This document shows, one piece after another, positions 36,101 through 46,774 of a DNA stretch of 64,000 nucleotides. Below the pieces are notes generated by a model that did no database searches, was not told where the DNA came from, and was given only the letters and a program-made list of their open reading frames with translations. This stretch comes from Mycobacterium paraense (GTDB lineage: Bacteria; Actinomycetota; Actinomycetes; Mycobacteriales; Mycobacteriaceae), in assembly GCF_002101815.1 (NCBI RefSeq), contig NZ_LQPM01000013.1, positions 310,001 to 374,000 of the forward strand, given 5' to 3'. The translations under genes were made by a program, and so were the position numbers. Position 1 is the first letter of the stretch. Each line of letters begins with the position of its first letter.

Positions 36101-36273
36101 GAACCGGTCAGCAGCAGAACCGATTCCGGCTCCATGCCCGTGCCGATCCGGGCGACCGCGGCGTCGACCAGCAGGCTGCTCTTGCCGGTGCCCGGTCCGC
36201 CCAGGACACGCATCCGCCCGCGCAGCCCGGGCGCGAGAACGGCACCGGCTTCGTCGTCCCAGGTGAATGACAT
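33139..36273 (-). CDS. adnA: AdnA subunit of the AdnAB helicase-nuclease
   Basis: A 1044-residue protein, close to the M. smegmatis AdnA length. The N-terminal ATPase (GGPGTGKSSLLVDAAVARIG) is followed by degenerate helicase motifs (LLLVDDAQQLDPQAAALVRA). The C-terminus is a RecB-like nuclease (LVIVDIKTGKTPVSKDDAQQ) with an iron-sulfur Cys set ending GCAHCPVRPSCP; the fourth Cys should lie earlier. AdnA pairs with AdnB, the gene directly downstream. ATG 36273 (MSFTWDDEAGAV) is favoured over TTG 36285. It is divergent from the small acidic protein gene. Confidence 0.93.
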   Translation of the reverse strand: MSFTWDDEAGAVLAPGLRGRMRVLGGPGTGKSSLLVDAAVARIGTGMEPESVLLLTGSGRIGVRARSALTTALLGSRTSGPCRAAVREPLVRTVHGYAYAVLRRAAERAGDAPPRLVTSAEQDAIIRELLAGDLADGPRAASAWPAQLRPALATAGFATELRNLLARCAERGVDPQELERLGRRCRRPEWVAAGQFARQCEQVMLLRAAVGTAAPQATTPALGAAELVGAALEAFAVDPELLAAERARIRLLLVDDAQQLDPQAAALVRAVAAGTEATLVAGDPNQAVFGFRGGEASGLLADDSPWVTLTVSHRCAPAVARAVSGIAGRLPGGSAGRRIDGTGPEDGSVTARLAGSAHAEAAMIADALRRAHLVDGVPWSQMAVIVRSVPRAGARLPRALAAAGVPVAAPPASGPLSAEPAVRALLTVLAAVADGLDGERALALLTGPIGRVDPVSLRQLRRTLQRANPDRAPGDFPGLLVEALQSDAPCPGPQSRALRRVRAVLEAAARCDRDGQDPRYTLWAAWHRSGLQRRWLSAGERGGPAGAQAIRDLDAVTALFEITDHYVSRTPGASLRGLIEHVAALQLPGAGAEPASQVEQVRVLSAHAALGHEWDFVVIAGLQEGLWPNTVPRGGVLNTQRLLDVLDGVGGEASVRAPLLAEERRLLVAALGRARRRVLVTAVDADTGGADGEAALPSAFFSEIAQGADADGDPLVAQPVCAPRVLSTAALVGRLRGVVCAPDGAVGDADRRCAARQLARLARAGIPGADPAGWHGLLPVSSGEPLRAGADPVTLTPSTLQALNDCPLRWLAERHGGTNARDLRSTLGSVLHALIAEQGRTESELLAELDRAWEHLPFDAQWHSANELARHRAMVQAFLEWRAQTRGELTEVGVEVEVDGTLRAPRDDGGEIRVRGRVDRLERDAAGRLVIVDIKTGKTPVSKDDAQQHAQLALYQLAVAEGMLAGGDEPGGARLVYVGKAGAAGATVREQDPLTTAARDEWRDLVRLAADATAGPQFVARRNDGCAHCPVRPSCPAHTGGPAL

Positions 36274-36360
36274 GGCTGCATGCAATCACGAGGGTCTGAC
36301 AACATCTGGATACTGGACTGAAGGGAAACCGAAACGCCCCCTAGGCAAGGAGGGAATTGG

Positions 36361-36570
36361 ATGGGCTCCGATTTTCGCGGCCCCGACGACTTAGTGCCCG
36401 AAGCGGACGCGGCGGAACAGCGCCAGGCTCTCGACCCCGAGGACGAGGATGCCGGCCTGGACACCGCCTACCTGGGCGCCGCCGCCGATCGCGAGGCCAA
36501 CGAGGCCGACGTGATCGAGCAGGCCTTCATCGTCCCCACCGACGACGAATGGGACGACACCGCCGGGTGA
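36361..36570 (+). CDS. small acidic conserved protein
   Basis: A 69-residue, strongly acidic protein (MGSDFRGPDDLVPEADAAEQ, ending PTDDEWDDTAG) with no Cys, signal or membrane helix. Its stop overlaps the lipV start (GTGA), so it is co-translated with lipV. It matches the small protein placed between adnA and lipV in mycobacteria. Function unknown. Confidence 0.8.
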   Translation: MGSDFRGPDDLVPEADAAEQRQALDPEDEDAGLDTAYLGAAADREANEADVIEQAFIVPTDDEWDDTAG

Positions 36571-37352
36571 GCGCCGACCTGCACGTGCACCGCTACGGCC
36601 CGGGCGGCCCCGTGCGGATGCTCGCCGTTCACGGGCTGACAGGTTACGGGGGCCGCTGGCGGCACCTGGCCGGCTGCCTGCCCGAGATCGCCATCGCCGC
36701 ACCGGATTTGCTCGGCCACGGCAGGTCGTCGTGGGCGGCGCCGTGGACGATCGACGCGAACGTCGCGGCGCTGGCCCGGCTGCTCGACGACGAGGCCGAC
36801 GCACCGGTGCTGGTGGTCGGCCACTCGTTCGGCGGCGGCCTGGCGCTGCACCTGGCCGCGGCCCGCCCGGACCGGGTGGCGGCGCTGCTGCTGCTCGATC
36901 CGGCGGTCGGCCTGGACGGCGGCTGGATGGCCCAGATCGCCGAGGCGATGTTGTCCTCCCCCGACTACCCCGACCCCGAGGAAGCCCGCCTGGAAAAGGC
37001 GACCGGCTCCTGGGCGGACGTCGACCCGGCGCTGCTGGCGTCCGAGATCGACGAGCATCTGATCGAGCTGCCCAACGGGCGCTACGGCTGGCGGGTCAGC
37101 CTGCCGGCGATGATGTCGTACTGGAGCGAGCTGGCCCGCGACGTCGTGCTGCCGCCGGCCGGGACGGCCACGATCCTGGTGCGCGCCAAGCAGACCTCGC
37201 CGCCATACGTGAGCGATCGACTGATCGAGGCGCTGCAGCAACGGCTCGGCCCCGATTTCGAGCTGCTGGATTTCGACTGCAACCACATGGTCCCCCACGC
37301 CAAGCCCACCGAAACCGCCGAGCTGATCCGCGGGCTGCTGGAAGGCCGCTGA
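36567..37352 (+). CDS. lipV: LipV-like alpha/beta hydrolase (lipase/esterase)
   Basis: A 261-residue alpha/beta hydrolase: AVHGLTGYGGRW early, the nucleophile elbow VGHSFGGGLALH, then an acid in LLLLDPAVGLDGG and the C-terminal His in DCNHMVPHAK. The start is the GTG at 36567, which overlaps the TGA of the small acidic gene by 4 bases. It matches LipV (Rv3203), an esterase of lipid or ester turnover. It is followed 2 bases later by the ATL gene. Confidence 0.88.
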   Translation: MSADLHVHRYGPGGPVRMLAVHGLTGYGGRWRHLAGCLPEIAIAAPDLLGHGRSSWAAPWTIDANVAALARLLDDEADAPVLVVGHSFGGGLALHLAAARPDRVAALLLLDPAVGLDGGWMAQIAEAMLSSPDYPDPEEARLEKATGSWADVDPALLASEIDEHLIELPNGRYGWRVSLPAMMSYWSELARDVVLPPAGTATILVRAKQTSPPYVSDRLIEALQQRLGPDFELLDFDCNHMVPHAKPTETAELIRGLLEGR

Positions 37353-37354
37353 CC

Positions 37355-37663
37355 GTGGCGCCGGTGACCGACGAGCAGGTCGAGCGGGTGCGTTCGCTGG
37401 TCGCGGCCATACCGTCCGGCCGGGTCGCCACCTACGGCGACATCGCTTCCGTCGCAGGGCTTTCCAGCCCGCGCATCGTCGGGTGGATCATGCGGACCGA
37501 CTCCTCGGACCTGCCCTGGCACCGGGTGATCACCGCGTCCGGGCGCCCCGCGCGCCACCTGACGTCCCGGCAGCTGGAATTGCTGCGCGCCGAAGGGGTG
37601 CTGGCCGTCGACGGCCGGATCGCGCTGGACGAAGTGCGCTACGAGTTTCCGGCCGGCCGCTAA
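37355..37663 (+). CDS. alkyltransferase-like protein (ATL), MGMT family without acceptor Cys
   Basis: A 102-residue protein that covers only the DNA-binding/active-site domain of O6-alkylguanine transferases. The PCHRV acceptor motif reads PWHRV (residues 54-58), with Trp55 in place of the Cys. SGRVATYGDIASVAGLSSPR is the DNA-binding helix-turn-helix region. ATL proteins flip out O6-alkylguanine without repairing it and hand the lesion to nucleotide excision repair. It corresponds to Rv3204. The GTG start is 2 bases after lipV, and its end overlaps the convergent gene by 4 bases. Confidence 0.9.
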   Translation: MAPVTDEQVERVRSLVAAIPSGRVATYGDIASVAGLSSPRIVGWIMRTDSSDLPWHRVITASGRPARHLTSRQLELLRAEGVLAVDGRIALDEVRYEFPAGR

Positions 37664-38514
37664 AGCACCAGCCGGACCAGGGCCGCCGTGCGGGCCAGGC
37701 CGGGAAACGCCTCGGCGGTCGAGCGCGGGTGCAGCGCGTGGACCGCAAGGCGAAACATCAACGCCCGCAACAGCATCTGGGGCCATTCCGGCAGCGCGTT
37801 CCACCGTTCGATGAGCCCGTCGTCGGCCTCGCCCCAGGACAGGGCGTCGACGACGACGACGCCCGCGGCCCACGACGCCGGCCGCCAGTAGGGCGTGATG
37901 TCGGTGATCCCCGGCGCCGCGGTGCCGATGAAAAGCACTGTGCCGTAAAGGTCCCCGTGCACCAGCTGGTTGGGGCTCTTGGTCGGCCTGCGCAGGGTGG
38001 CGAGCTGATTGATCAGCTCGACGGATCGCTCGGCGTCCGCGGAAGGCGGCGCGGTGCGCGCGCCCGGCGGCACCGACGCCAGCGGCCGCTCCTCCCAGGC
38101 GGCGCGGTCGGCGGCGATGAAGACGTCGACGTCCGACCAGGGCGCGGTGGGCCCCTGGGTCAGGAATCGGGGGCGCTCCAATTTGCCGGTCGCCTCGTGC
38201 AGGCGGACCGCCGCCGAGACGACTTCGTCATGCCTGGGCTCCGGTGTGCCGGCGACGAACGTGTCGGCCCGCCATCCGGACACCACGTACCGCCCGTCGG
38301 TGGAGCGGACCGGCCGGGCCAGCCGGACGCCGTCGACGAACAACGTCTCCCGCACCCGGGCCGACCAGGCCGCGCGGGCGTGGTCGGCCACGATCGACAG
38401 CACGACCTCGCCGCATCGCCAGCCGCCCTCCCAGCTGGCGCCCAACGGGACGGGCTTCACGCCGGTCAAACCAAACGCCGCCAGCACATGCTCCGGCGGT
38501 GGCTCGACTGTCAC
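37660..38514 (-). CDS. conserved protein, kinase/phosphotransferase-like fold (TIGR02569, Rv3205c homologue)
   Basis: A 284-residue actinobacterial protein (VEPPPEHVLAAFGLTGVKPV at the start). NQLVHGDLYGTVLF resembles the HGD-N catalytic segment of aminoglycoside phosphotransferase-like kinases, but the usual Asn is a Thr and the second Asp is in ITDITPYWRP, so activity is uncertain. GTG 38514 is chosen because upstream residues are not conserved-looking. It overlaps the ATL gene tail to tail. Function unknown. Confidence 0.78.
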   Translation of the reverse strand: MTVEPPPEHVLAAFGLTGVKPVPLGASWEGGWRCGEVVLSIVADHARAAWSARVRETLFVDGVRLARPVRSTDGRYVVSGWRADTFVAGTPEPRHDEVVSAAVRLHEATGKLERPRFLTQGPTAPWSDVDVFIAADRAAWEERPLASVPPGARTAPPSADAERSVELINQLATLRRPTKSPNQLVHGDLYGTVLFIGTAAPGITDITPYWRPASWAAGVVVVDALSWGEADDGLIERWNALPEWPQMLLRALMFRLAVHALHPRSTAEAFPGLARTAALVRLVL

Positions 38515-38606
38515 GGGGGTCAGCCTATAAGAGCTGACCCGCGGCGATCGCGAGCGCGGCAAAGCCGGGCGCGGCGGGTCGCCGCCAGACAGGCACAGCT
38601 GTTGGG

Positions 38607-39794
38607 TTAGTACATGACCATGTCGGGCTGCATCTGCTGCGCCCACGCCACGATGCCGCCCTGCAAATGGACGGCGTCGGAGAAACCGGCCTTCTTCAAA
38701 GCGGCCAGCGCCTCCGCCGAGCGCACGCCGGTCTTGCAGTAGAGCACCGCCCTGCGGTCGTGGGGCAGCTGCGCCAGCCCCGCGCCGGAGCTGAGCACCG
38801 ACAGCGGGATCAGCTGGGCGCCTTCGATGTGGTTGATGTCCCACTCGACCTGCTCTCGCACGTCGATCAGGGCGAGCTTTTTGCCCGAATCCAGCCACTC
38901 GCGCAGCTCCTGCGGGGTGATGGTGGAATCGGCGGCGGCGGCAGCGCCTTCCGCGGACACCACGCCGCAGAAGTCGTCGTAATCGATCAGCCCGGTGATC
39001 GGCGGCGTGGCCGGGTCCTTGCGGATCTCGATGGTGCGGTAGCTCATGTGCAGGGCGTCGTAGATCATCAGCCGGCCCAGCAGCGATTCCCCGATCCCGG
39101 TGATCAGCTTGATCGCCTCGGTGCACATCACCGACCCGACGGAGGCGCAGATGATGCCCAGCACCCCGCCCTCGGCGCAGGACGGCGCCGTGCCGGGCGG
39201 CGGCGGCTCGGGGTAGAGGTCGCGGTAGTTCAGGCCCCGCCCGCCGGGGGCGTGCTCCCAGAACACCGACACCTGGCCCTCGAATCGGTAGATCGAGCCC
39301 CACACGTAGGGCTTGCCGGCCAGCGCGGCGGCGTCGTTGACCAGATAGCGGGTGGCGAAGTTGTCGGTGCCGTCGACGATCAGGTCGTACTGGCCGAACA
39401 GCTCGACGGCGTTGTCCGGCGCCAGCCGGAACTCGTGCAGTCGCACGTCGACCAGGGGGTTGATGGCCGCGATCGAGTCGCGCGCGGACCGGGCCTTGGG
39501 CCGCCCGACGTCGGCGGTGCCGTGGATGACCTGGCGCTGCAGGTTGGACTCGTCGACCACGTCGAAGTCGACGATGCCGAGGGTGCCGACGCCGGCCGCG
39601 GCCAGGTACAGCAGCGTCGGCGCGCCGAGACCGCCGGCGCCGATCACCAGCACCCGGGCGTTTTTCAGCCGCTTCTGGCCGTCGAGACCCAGGTCGGGAA
39701 TGATCAGGTGGCGGCTGTAGCGGGCCACCTCATCGCGACTCAGCTCGGCCGCGGGCTCGACCAGCGGCGGCAGTGGCGTCTGCGATGTCGACAC
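38607..39794 (-). CDS. moeZ: adenylyltransferase/sulfurtransferase MoeZ
   Basis: A 395-residue fusion of a ThiF/MoeB E1-like domain (VLVIGAGGLGAPTLLYLAAA near 50; LIVDGTDNFATRYLVND) and a C-terminal rhodanese domain with active-site Cys in VLYCKTGVRSAEAL. MoeZ adenylates and thiocarboxylates the C-terminal Gly-Gly of sulfur carriers such as MoaD and CysO for molybdopterin and cysteine/siderophore-type pathways. The C-terminus QMQPDMVMY is the same as I recall for Rv3206c. A 99-base frame overlaps the start region (see findings). Confidence 0.94.
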   Translation of the reverse strand: MSTSQTPLPPLVEPAAELSRDEVARYSRHLIIPDLGLDGQKRLKNARVLVIGAGGLGAPTLLYLAAAGVGTLGIVDFDVVDESNLQRQVIHGTADVGRPKARSARDSIAAINPLVDVRLHEFRLAPDNAVELFGQYDLIVDGTDNFATRYLVNDAAALAGKPYVWGSIYRFEGQVSVFWEHAPGGRGLNYRDLYPEPPPPGTAPSCAEGGVLGIICASVGSVMCTEAIKLITGIGESLLGRLMIYDALHMSYRTIEIRKDPATPPITGLIDYDDFCGVVSAEGAAAAADSTITPQELREWLDSGKKLALIDVREQVEWDINHIEGAQLIPLSVLSSGAGLAQLPHDRRAVLYCKTGVRSAEALAALKKAGFSDAVHLQGGIVAWAQQMQPDMVMY

Positions 39795-39958
39795 CGAACA
39801 TCTCCTCGATAACTTCAGCTCTATCCATCACAACAGTTGCCCGAAGCAACGGCAAACGACCGGCTTCCCGCGGTGCGGCGCCGAGACTGCGTACAGATCG
39901 CGATTGACGCGCTGCCCGACGCGCTGGGCGCAGTCTCGGCGGATCCAATCGCGCCGAG

Positions 39959-40984
39959 TCAGGCGATCGGGTACGGCCAGGGGTTGAATCGGCAGGTCTT
40001 GCCGTCGGCCTTGACGACGTCGGGGTCGAACTTGGCGGCGTCGTCGTTCGACGTGGAGAACGTCTGCTGCATCATCACCGGAGCCAGGCCGCCCTGCTGC
40101 TCGCACGGCTCGTGCCGGACGTATCCGATGGCGTGGCCGACCTCGTGGTTGATCACGTACTGCCGATACGAGCCGACGTCGCCCTCGAACGGCACGGCCC
40201 CGCGCACCCAGCGCGCCTCGTTGATGAACACCCGCGCCTCCCGGTTGGGCCCGTAAACCGGGTTGTAGCAGGACGTCTCCAGGCGGAATTCGTAGCCGCA
40301 CCCGCCGCGCACCGTGACCGGCGACACGAGCGAGATGCGGAAGTCGGGCTTGCCGTTATCGATGCGCACGAAGGCGAATTGCGGGTTGTGCGTCCAGCCC
40401 TTGGGGTTGCCCAGCGTCTGGTCGACCATCTGCGCGAAGGCCTCGTCGCCGCCGAACATCGTGGCGTCGATGCCGTTTTCGACCTCGACGGTGTACCGGA
40501 ACACCTTGGCCGTGCCCTGGCCGATCTGCGGCGTCCCGCCCGGCACGACGTGCCAGGTCTTGTCGCCCGCCTCGGTGAACGGGCCGCCGTCGGGCAGCGT
40601 CCCGGCGGGCAGGTTCGCGTCGAATGCGGCCAGCCCGCGCGGCGGTGCGTCGATGATCGACGTGCCCACGGCGCCGATGTCCGGGGTGCCCTGAATGGAT
40701 TGCGTCGCTGTCGGTTTCGGCGCGCTGGTGCCGGTGACGGTCTGATAGATCACCAACCCGGTGAGCACCACCAGCGCGGGCAACGCGTACGCACGCCAGC
40801 CGTAGGTGGAGACGAAGCGCCCCAGCCACGTCTGCTTGCGCCACTGGCGCGGGCGGTCGCGGTCGGCCCGGGTCCGTCCGGCGTCCCGGGCGATCGGATC
40901 GCGCAGGGCCCGCAGCGGTTCGCGCCACTCGTCGCGCAGCACCGGGGCTCGACCGGTGCCGCGCACTGGCCGCTGGGACGTCAT
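39959..40984 (-). CDS. DUF3152 protein, membrane-anchored zincin-like (Rv3207c homologue)
   Basis: A 341-residue protein with a charged cytosolic N-terminus, one membrane helix (AYALPALVVLTGLVIYQTV) and an outer domain. The outer domain holds HEVGHAIGYVRH (from about residue 280), a zinc-protease-like HExxHxxGxxxH site, followed by PVMMQQTF where a Met-turn could lie. The third His is one residue further than in true metzincins. The ATG at 40984 follows a GGGGAA stretch. Protease activity is an inference; no substrate is known. It is divergent from a TetR gene. Confidence 0.85.
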   Translation of the reverse strand: MTSQRPVRGTGRAPVLRDEWREPLRALRDPIARDAGRTRADRDRPRQWRKQTWLGRFVSTYGWRAYALPALVVLTGLVIYQTVTGTSAPKPTATQSIQGTPDIGAVGTSIIDAPPRGLAAFDANLPAGTLPDGGPFTEAGDKTWHVVPGGTPQIGQGTAKVFRYTVEVENGIDATMFGGDEAFAQMVDQTLGNPKGWTHNPQFAFVRIDNGKPDFRISLVSPVTVRGGCGYEFRLETSCYNPVYGPNREARVFINEARWVRGAVPFEGDVGSYRQYVINHEVGHAIGYVRHEPCEQQGGLAPVMMQQTFSTSNDDAAKFDPDVVKADGKTCRFNPWPYPIA

Positions 40985-41121
40985 TTCCCCAGGATTGCAC
41001 AGCCTGCACCGCGACCCCTCTTGGCGCGCCCGAATCCGTCCCACGACACCGCTTCTGCCAGCGGCGACGGCCGCGATGGCAATCACAAAGGCGTTACGGG
41101 TAGTAATGTCGTTGCGACTAG

Positions 41122-42121
<1,000 letters not shown>

Positions 42122-42330
42122 GGTGGCCCCTTCCCGTTGGCGTTGAAGTTCGCAGACGCGTCAGCAGCAGGCTAATGGACGCCCCCGCGCGCCATGTCCC
42201 CCCGGGGCCCGGTTCGCGGTAAGCGAAACGCGGCAGCCAGAAGATAACGATTCCCTCCCAGCTCGGTCACCGCGCCGCGCACCGCCCCGGCCCGCCAAAT
42301 CACATCGGTAACATCGGCACCATCAGACAC

Positions 42331-43038
42331 ATGGTCACCGATCGTCTCGGCCCGGTCTCCGACCGCATCGAGGACTACCCCGACGACGACTACGACGGAG
42401 CCGACACCGACGTGCTGGACGGCTACGGCGATCTCGCCTGGCCGACCGACACCCGCTGGCGCCCGGCCGCCGCGATCCTCGGCGCCGTGGTGGCCGTCGG
42501 CGCCATCGCCACCGCCGTCATCATCAACAGCGGGGACAGCGCGTCCACCAAGGCGACCGTCGGGCCGCCCGTCCCGCCGCCGCTGACCTCCGCGGCCCCC
42601 ACACCCAAAACCACCGCGCCGCCCAGCGCGTCGCCGACCCCGCTGCCGCCCGAGACGGTGACCACCGTGACGCCGCCGCCGCCCAGCGCGTCACCCAGCC
42701 CGGTGCCGTCGCAGACGCCCACCGCGGCGCCCGTGCCGCCGGGCACCCCGCCCCCGGTCGCGCTGAACCCGCGCACCGTCGTCTACAGCGTGACGGGGTC
42801 CAAACAGCTGCTGGACCTGGTCAACGTCGTCTACACCGATGCCCGGGGCTACCCGCACTCCGAGTTCAACGTGTCGCTGCCCTGGTCGAAGGTGATCGTC
42901 CTCAACCCGGGCGTGACGACGGTGTCGGTGGTCGCGACCAGCTTCTACGGCCAGCTCAACTGCTCGGTCGTCAATGCCGCCGGCCAACCGGTGGCGCTGT
43001 CGGCCAACAACGGCCCCGTGGCGACCTGCGCCCGCTAG
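42331..43038 (+). CDS. membrane-anchored Pro/Thr-rich protein with MmpS-like domain (Rv3209 homologue)
   Basis: A 235-residue type II membrane protein. An acidic cytosolic N-terminus (YPDDDYDGADTDVLDGYGD) is followed by one helix (AAAILGAVVAVGAIATAVII), a Pro/Thr/Ser-rich spacer of about 75 residues, and a C-terminal beta-rich domain (TVVYSVTGSKQLLDLVNVVY and SLPWSKVIVLN) like that of MmpS proteins. MmpS partners assist MmpL lipid transporters, but no mmpL gene is here. The two Cys in the last domain (LNCSVV, ATCAR) may form a disulfide. Confidence 0.85.
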   Translation: MVTDRLGPVSDRIEDYPDDDYDGADTDVLDGYGDLAWPTDTRWRPAAAILGAVVAVGAIATAVIINSGDSASTKATVGPPVPPPLTSAAPTPKTTAPPSASPTPLPPETVTTVTPPPPSASPSPVPSQTPTAAPVPPGTPPPVALNPRTVVYSVTGSKQLLDLVNVVYTDARGYPHSEFNVSLPWSKVIVLNPGVTTVSVVATSFYGQLNCSVVNAAGQPVALSANNGPVATCAR

Positions 43039-43041
43039 GCG

Positions 43042-43749
43042 TCAGCTCAGGCCGAGTTCGCGCATCCGCCGGTCGTGCGTCTGCTGCAGGCGGTCGAAGA
43101 ACGCGGTGAGCTGGCCAAGGCCCCCGGGGCCGGACACCACCAGGTCGACCAGCTCGTCGTGCTCGGCCAGCACGTACTGCGCCTGGGTGATCGCCTCGCC
43201 GAACAGGCGACGGGACCACAGCGCCAGCCGGCTGCGCTGCTTGCCGCTGGCGGTCACCGCGGCGCGCACCTCGGCGACCACGAACTGCGAGTGCCCGGTC
43301 TCCGACAGCGCCTCGCGCACCACGTCGGCGACCTCGTCGGGCAGCCCGTCGGCGATCTCGAGGTACAGGTCGGCGGCCAGCGCGTCACCCACGTAGGTCT
43401 TCACCAGCGCTTCCAGCCACGTGCTCGGCATCGTCAGCCGGTGGTAGTTCTCCAGCGCCGAGACGTACTTCGACATCGCCGCCACCACGTCCACGCCGCG
43501 GCTTTCCAGCGCGTCGCGCAGCAGCTCGTAGTGCTGCATCTCGGCGGCGGCCATGCTGGCCATCGAGATCCGTCCGCGCAGATCGGGCGCCATCCGCGCC
43601 TCGTCGGTGAGCCGGTAGAAGGCGGCGACCTCGCCGTAGGCCAACACGGCGAACAACTCGTTGACGCCCGGGTGATCTGCCGACAGCCGAGAAGCGGGCG
43701 GATCGTCCACCTGATCGGCGTGCGAGGGCCCGGAGAGGGGCGGGGTCAT
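43042..43749 (-). CDS. ferritin-like fold protein (Rv3210c homologue)
   Basis: A 235-residue all-helical protein with ferritin-like spacing of metal-binding residues: GEVAAFYRLTDEA in helix 1, AAAEMQHYELLRDAL in helix 2 and ETGHSQFVVAEV in helix 4. It resembles the tRNA-(ms2io6A)-hydroxylase-like group; the ExxH pairs suggest a di-metal site. The reaction is not established. It converges on the MmpS-like gene (3-base gap). Confidence 0.82.
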   Translation of the reverse strand: MTPPLSGPSHADQVDDPPASRLSADHPGVNELFAVLAYGEVAAFYRLTDEARMAPDLRGRISMASMAAAEMQHYELLRDALESRGVDVVAAMSKYVSALENYHRLTMPSTWLEALVKTYVGDALAADLYLEIADGLPDEVADVVREALSETGHSQFVVAEVRAAVTASGKQRSRLALWSRRLFGEAITQAQYVLAEHDELVDLVVSGPGGLGQLTAFFDRLQQTHDRRMRELGLS

Positions 43750-43804
43750 GGCAACACTGTAGTCGGCGGGATTAGGACGAAATGGGTGCCGGCTTTCGAC
43801 CAGC

Positions 43805-43810
43805 TATCAT
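43805..43810 (+). promoter_or_regulatory. possible -10 element for rhlE
   Basis: TATCAT fits a SigA -10 (TAnnnT), but no good -35 is seen at the usual distance. It would give a leader of about 185 bases before the rhlE ATG. Long leaders are common for cold-inducible DEAD-box helicase genes. The rest of 43750-44002 shows no gene I trust. Confidence 0.3.
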
Positions 43811-44002
43811 GGACACAGGTATTGGCTGAATTCTTCAATCTCCAATCGCCAGTACCGGCGAAATGTGCGTGCACAGCTGGCCCAGACCGTTCCAGGGCCG
43901 CGACTCGGCGACGTATTCGGAGTCAGAACTCGTGCGCGCGTGACCGCGACAGAGAAACACCGACAGCACCGATACCGTCACCGAAAGGCTTGTCCCCCCC
44001 GT

Positions 44003-45529
<1,527 letters not shown>

Positions 45530-45544
45530 GCCACGCGCCGCCGC

Positions 45545-46759
45545 ATGGTCAAACCGGAACGCCGGACCAAGGGCGACGCCCTGGCCGCCGCGGCGATCGC
45601 CATCGTCATCGCCCTGGCGGCTGCGCTGATCTGGTGGACCAGCGACGCCCGGGCCACGGTCAGCCGCCCCGCCCTGATTCCGGTGCCCGCCCCGACCCCC
45701 GCCCGGGACGTCCCCGCCGCGCTGAAGCAACTGTGGACCGCACGAAGCTCCGGCACCACCGCGCCCGTGGTGGTCAGCGGGGCCGTCGTGACGGGGGACG
45801 GCCGCCGCGTCGACGGGCGTGACCCCGGCACCGGCCAGTCGCGCTGGAGTTACGCGCGCGACAGCGCGCTGTGCGGCGTGTCGTGGGTGTACCACTACGC
45901 CGTCGCCGTCTTCAAGGACGACCGCGGCTGCGGGCAGGTCAGCACCGTCGACGGGTCCACGGGCCGGCGGGGGGCCGCCCGCAGCGGCTACGCCGATCCC
46001 AGCGTGCGCCTGTCCTCCGACGGCACGACGGTGTTGTCGACGGGCGACACGCGGCTCGAGCTGTGGCGCTCCGACATGGTCCGGATGCTGGCCTACGGCG
46101 AGACCGACGCCCGGGTGAAACCGTCGGCGCGGGGGCTGCACTCCGGGTGCCGGCTGATCTCGGCGGCAGCCAGCTCGTCGGCGGTTTCGGTGCTGGAGAG
46201 CTGCGCGCAGCAGGCCGACCTGCGGCTGGTCCTGTTGCGCCCCGGCAAGGAAGACGACGAACCGCAGCAACACGTCGTCGCCGAACCCGGGATCGCGGCC
46301 GGTTCGGGGGCCCGGGTGCTCGCCGTGTGGGAGAACACCACCGCGGTGTACCTGCCGTCGCCGCAGCCCCGGGTCGAGGTGGTCGACGACACCGGCACCA
46401 CCGTGGCGAGCACGCTGCTGCCCCGGCCGCCGTCAAGCTCGGCGGCGGTGTCGCAGACGGGCAACCTGGTGACCTGGTGGACCGGCGACTCCCTGATGGT
46501 CTTCGACGCGACCAACATGACCCTGCGCTACACGATCGCCAAGGGCGAGACCGCCGCGCCGCTGGGGCCGGGCGCGATGATGGCCGGCCGGCTGCTGGTG
46601 CCGGTCACCGGCGCCATCGGCGTCTACGACCCGCTCACCGGCGCGAACGAGCGCTACATCCCGGTGGACCGGGCGCCCGGCGATGCCGCCGTGGTCCCGA
46701 CCGTTTCGGGATCGCGGGTATTCGAGCAGCGCGGCGACACCGTGGTGGCGCTGGGCTGA
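45545..46759 (+). CDS. membrane-anchored beta-propeller-like protein (Rv3212 homologue)
   Basis: A 404-residue protein with one N-terminal membrane helix (AAAIAIVIALAAALIWWTS) and a long outer domain with repeated WSYARD, VYHYAVAVFKDD and LEVVDDTG-like blades that resemble a PQQ/quinoprotein-type beta-propeller. Two Cys pairs may be bridged. It starts 15 bases after rhlE, so they may be co-transcribed. It corresponds to Rv3212, an alanine/valine-rich protein of unknown function. Confidence 0.82.
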   Translation: MVKPERRTKGDALAAAAIAIVIALAAALIWWTSDARATVSRPALIPVPAPTPARDVPAALKQLWTARSSGTTAPVVVSGAVVTGDGRRVDGRDPGTGQSRWSYARDSALCGVSWVYHYAVAVFKDDRGCGQVSTVDGSTGRRGAARSGYADPSVRLSSDGTTVLSTGDTRLELWRSDMVRMLAYGETDARVKPSARGLHSGCRLISAAASSSAVSVLESCAQQADLRLVLLRPGKEDDEPQQHVVAEPGIAAGSGARVLAVWENTTAVYLPSPQPRVEVVDDTGTTVASTLLPRPPSSSAAVSQTGNLVTWWTGDSLMVFDATNMTLRYTIAKGETAAPLGPGAMMAGRLLVPVTGAIGVYDPLTGANERYIPVDRAPGDAAVVPTVSGSRVFEQRGDTVVALG

Positions 46760-46774
46760 CGCACGCGCCCGGTT

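Noticed and set aside
30371..36270. Two plus-strand open frames of about 1000 codons
   Set aside because: They lie opposite adnB and adnA and read as Arg/Gly/His-rich non-protein sequence; the minus strand carries all helicase and nuclease motifs.
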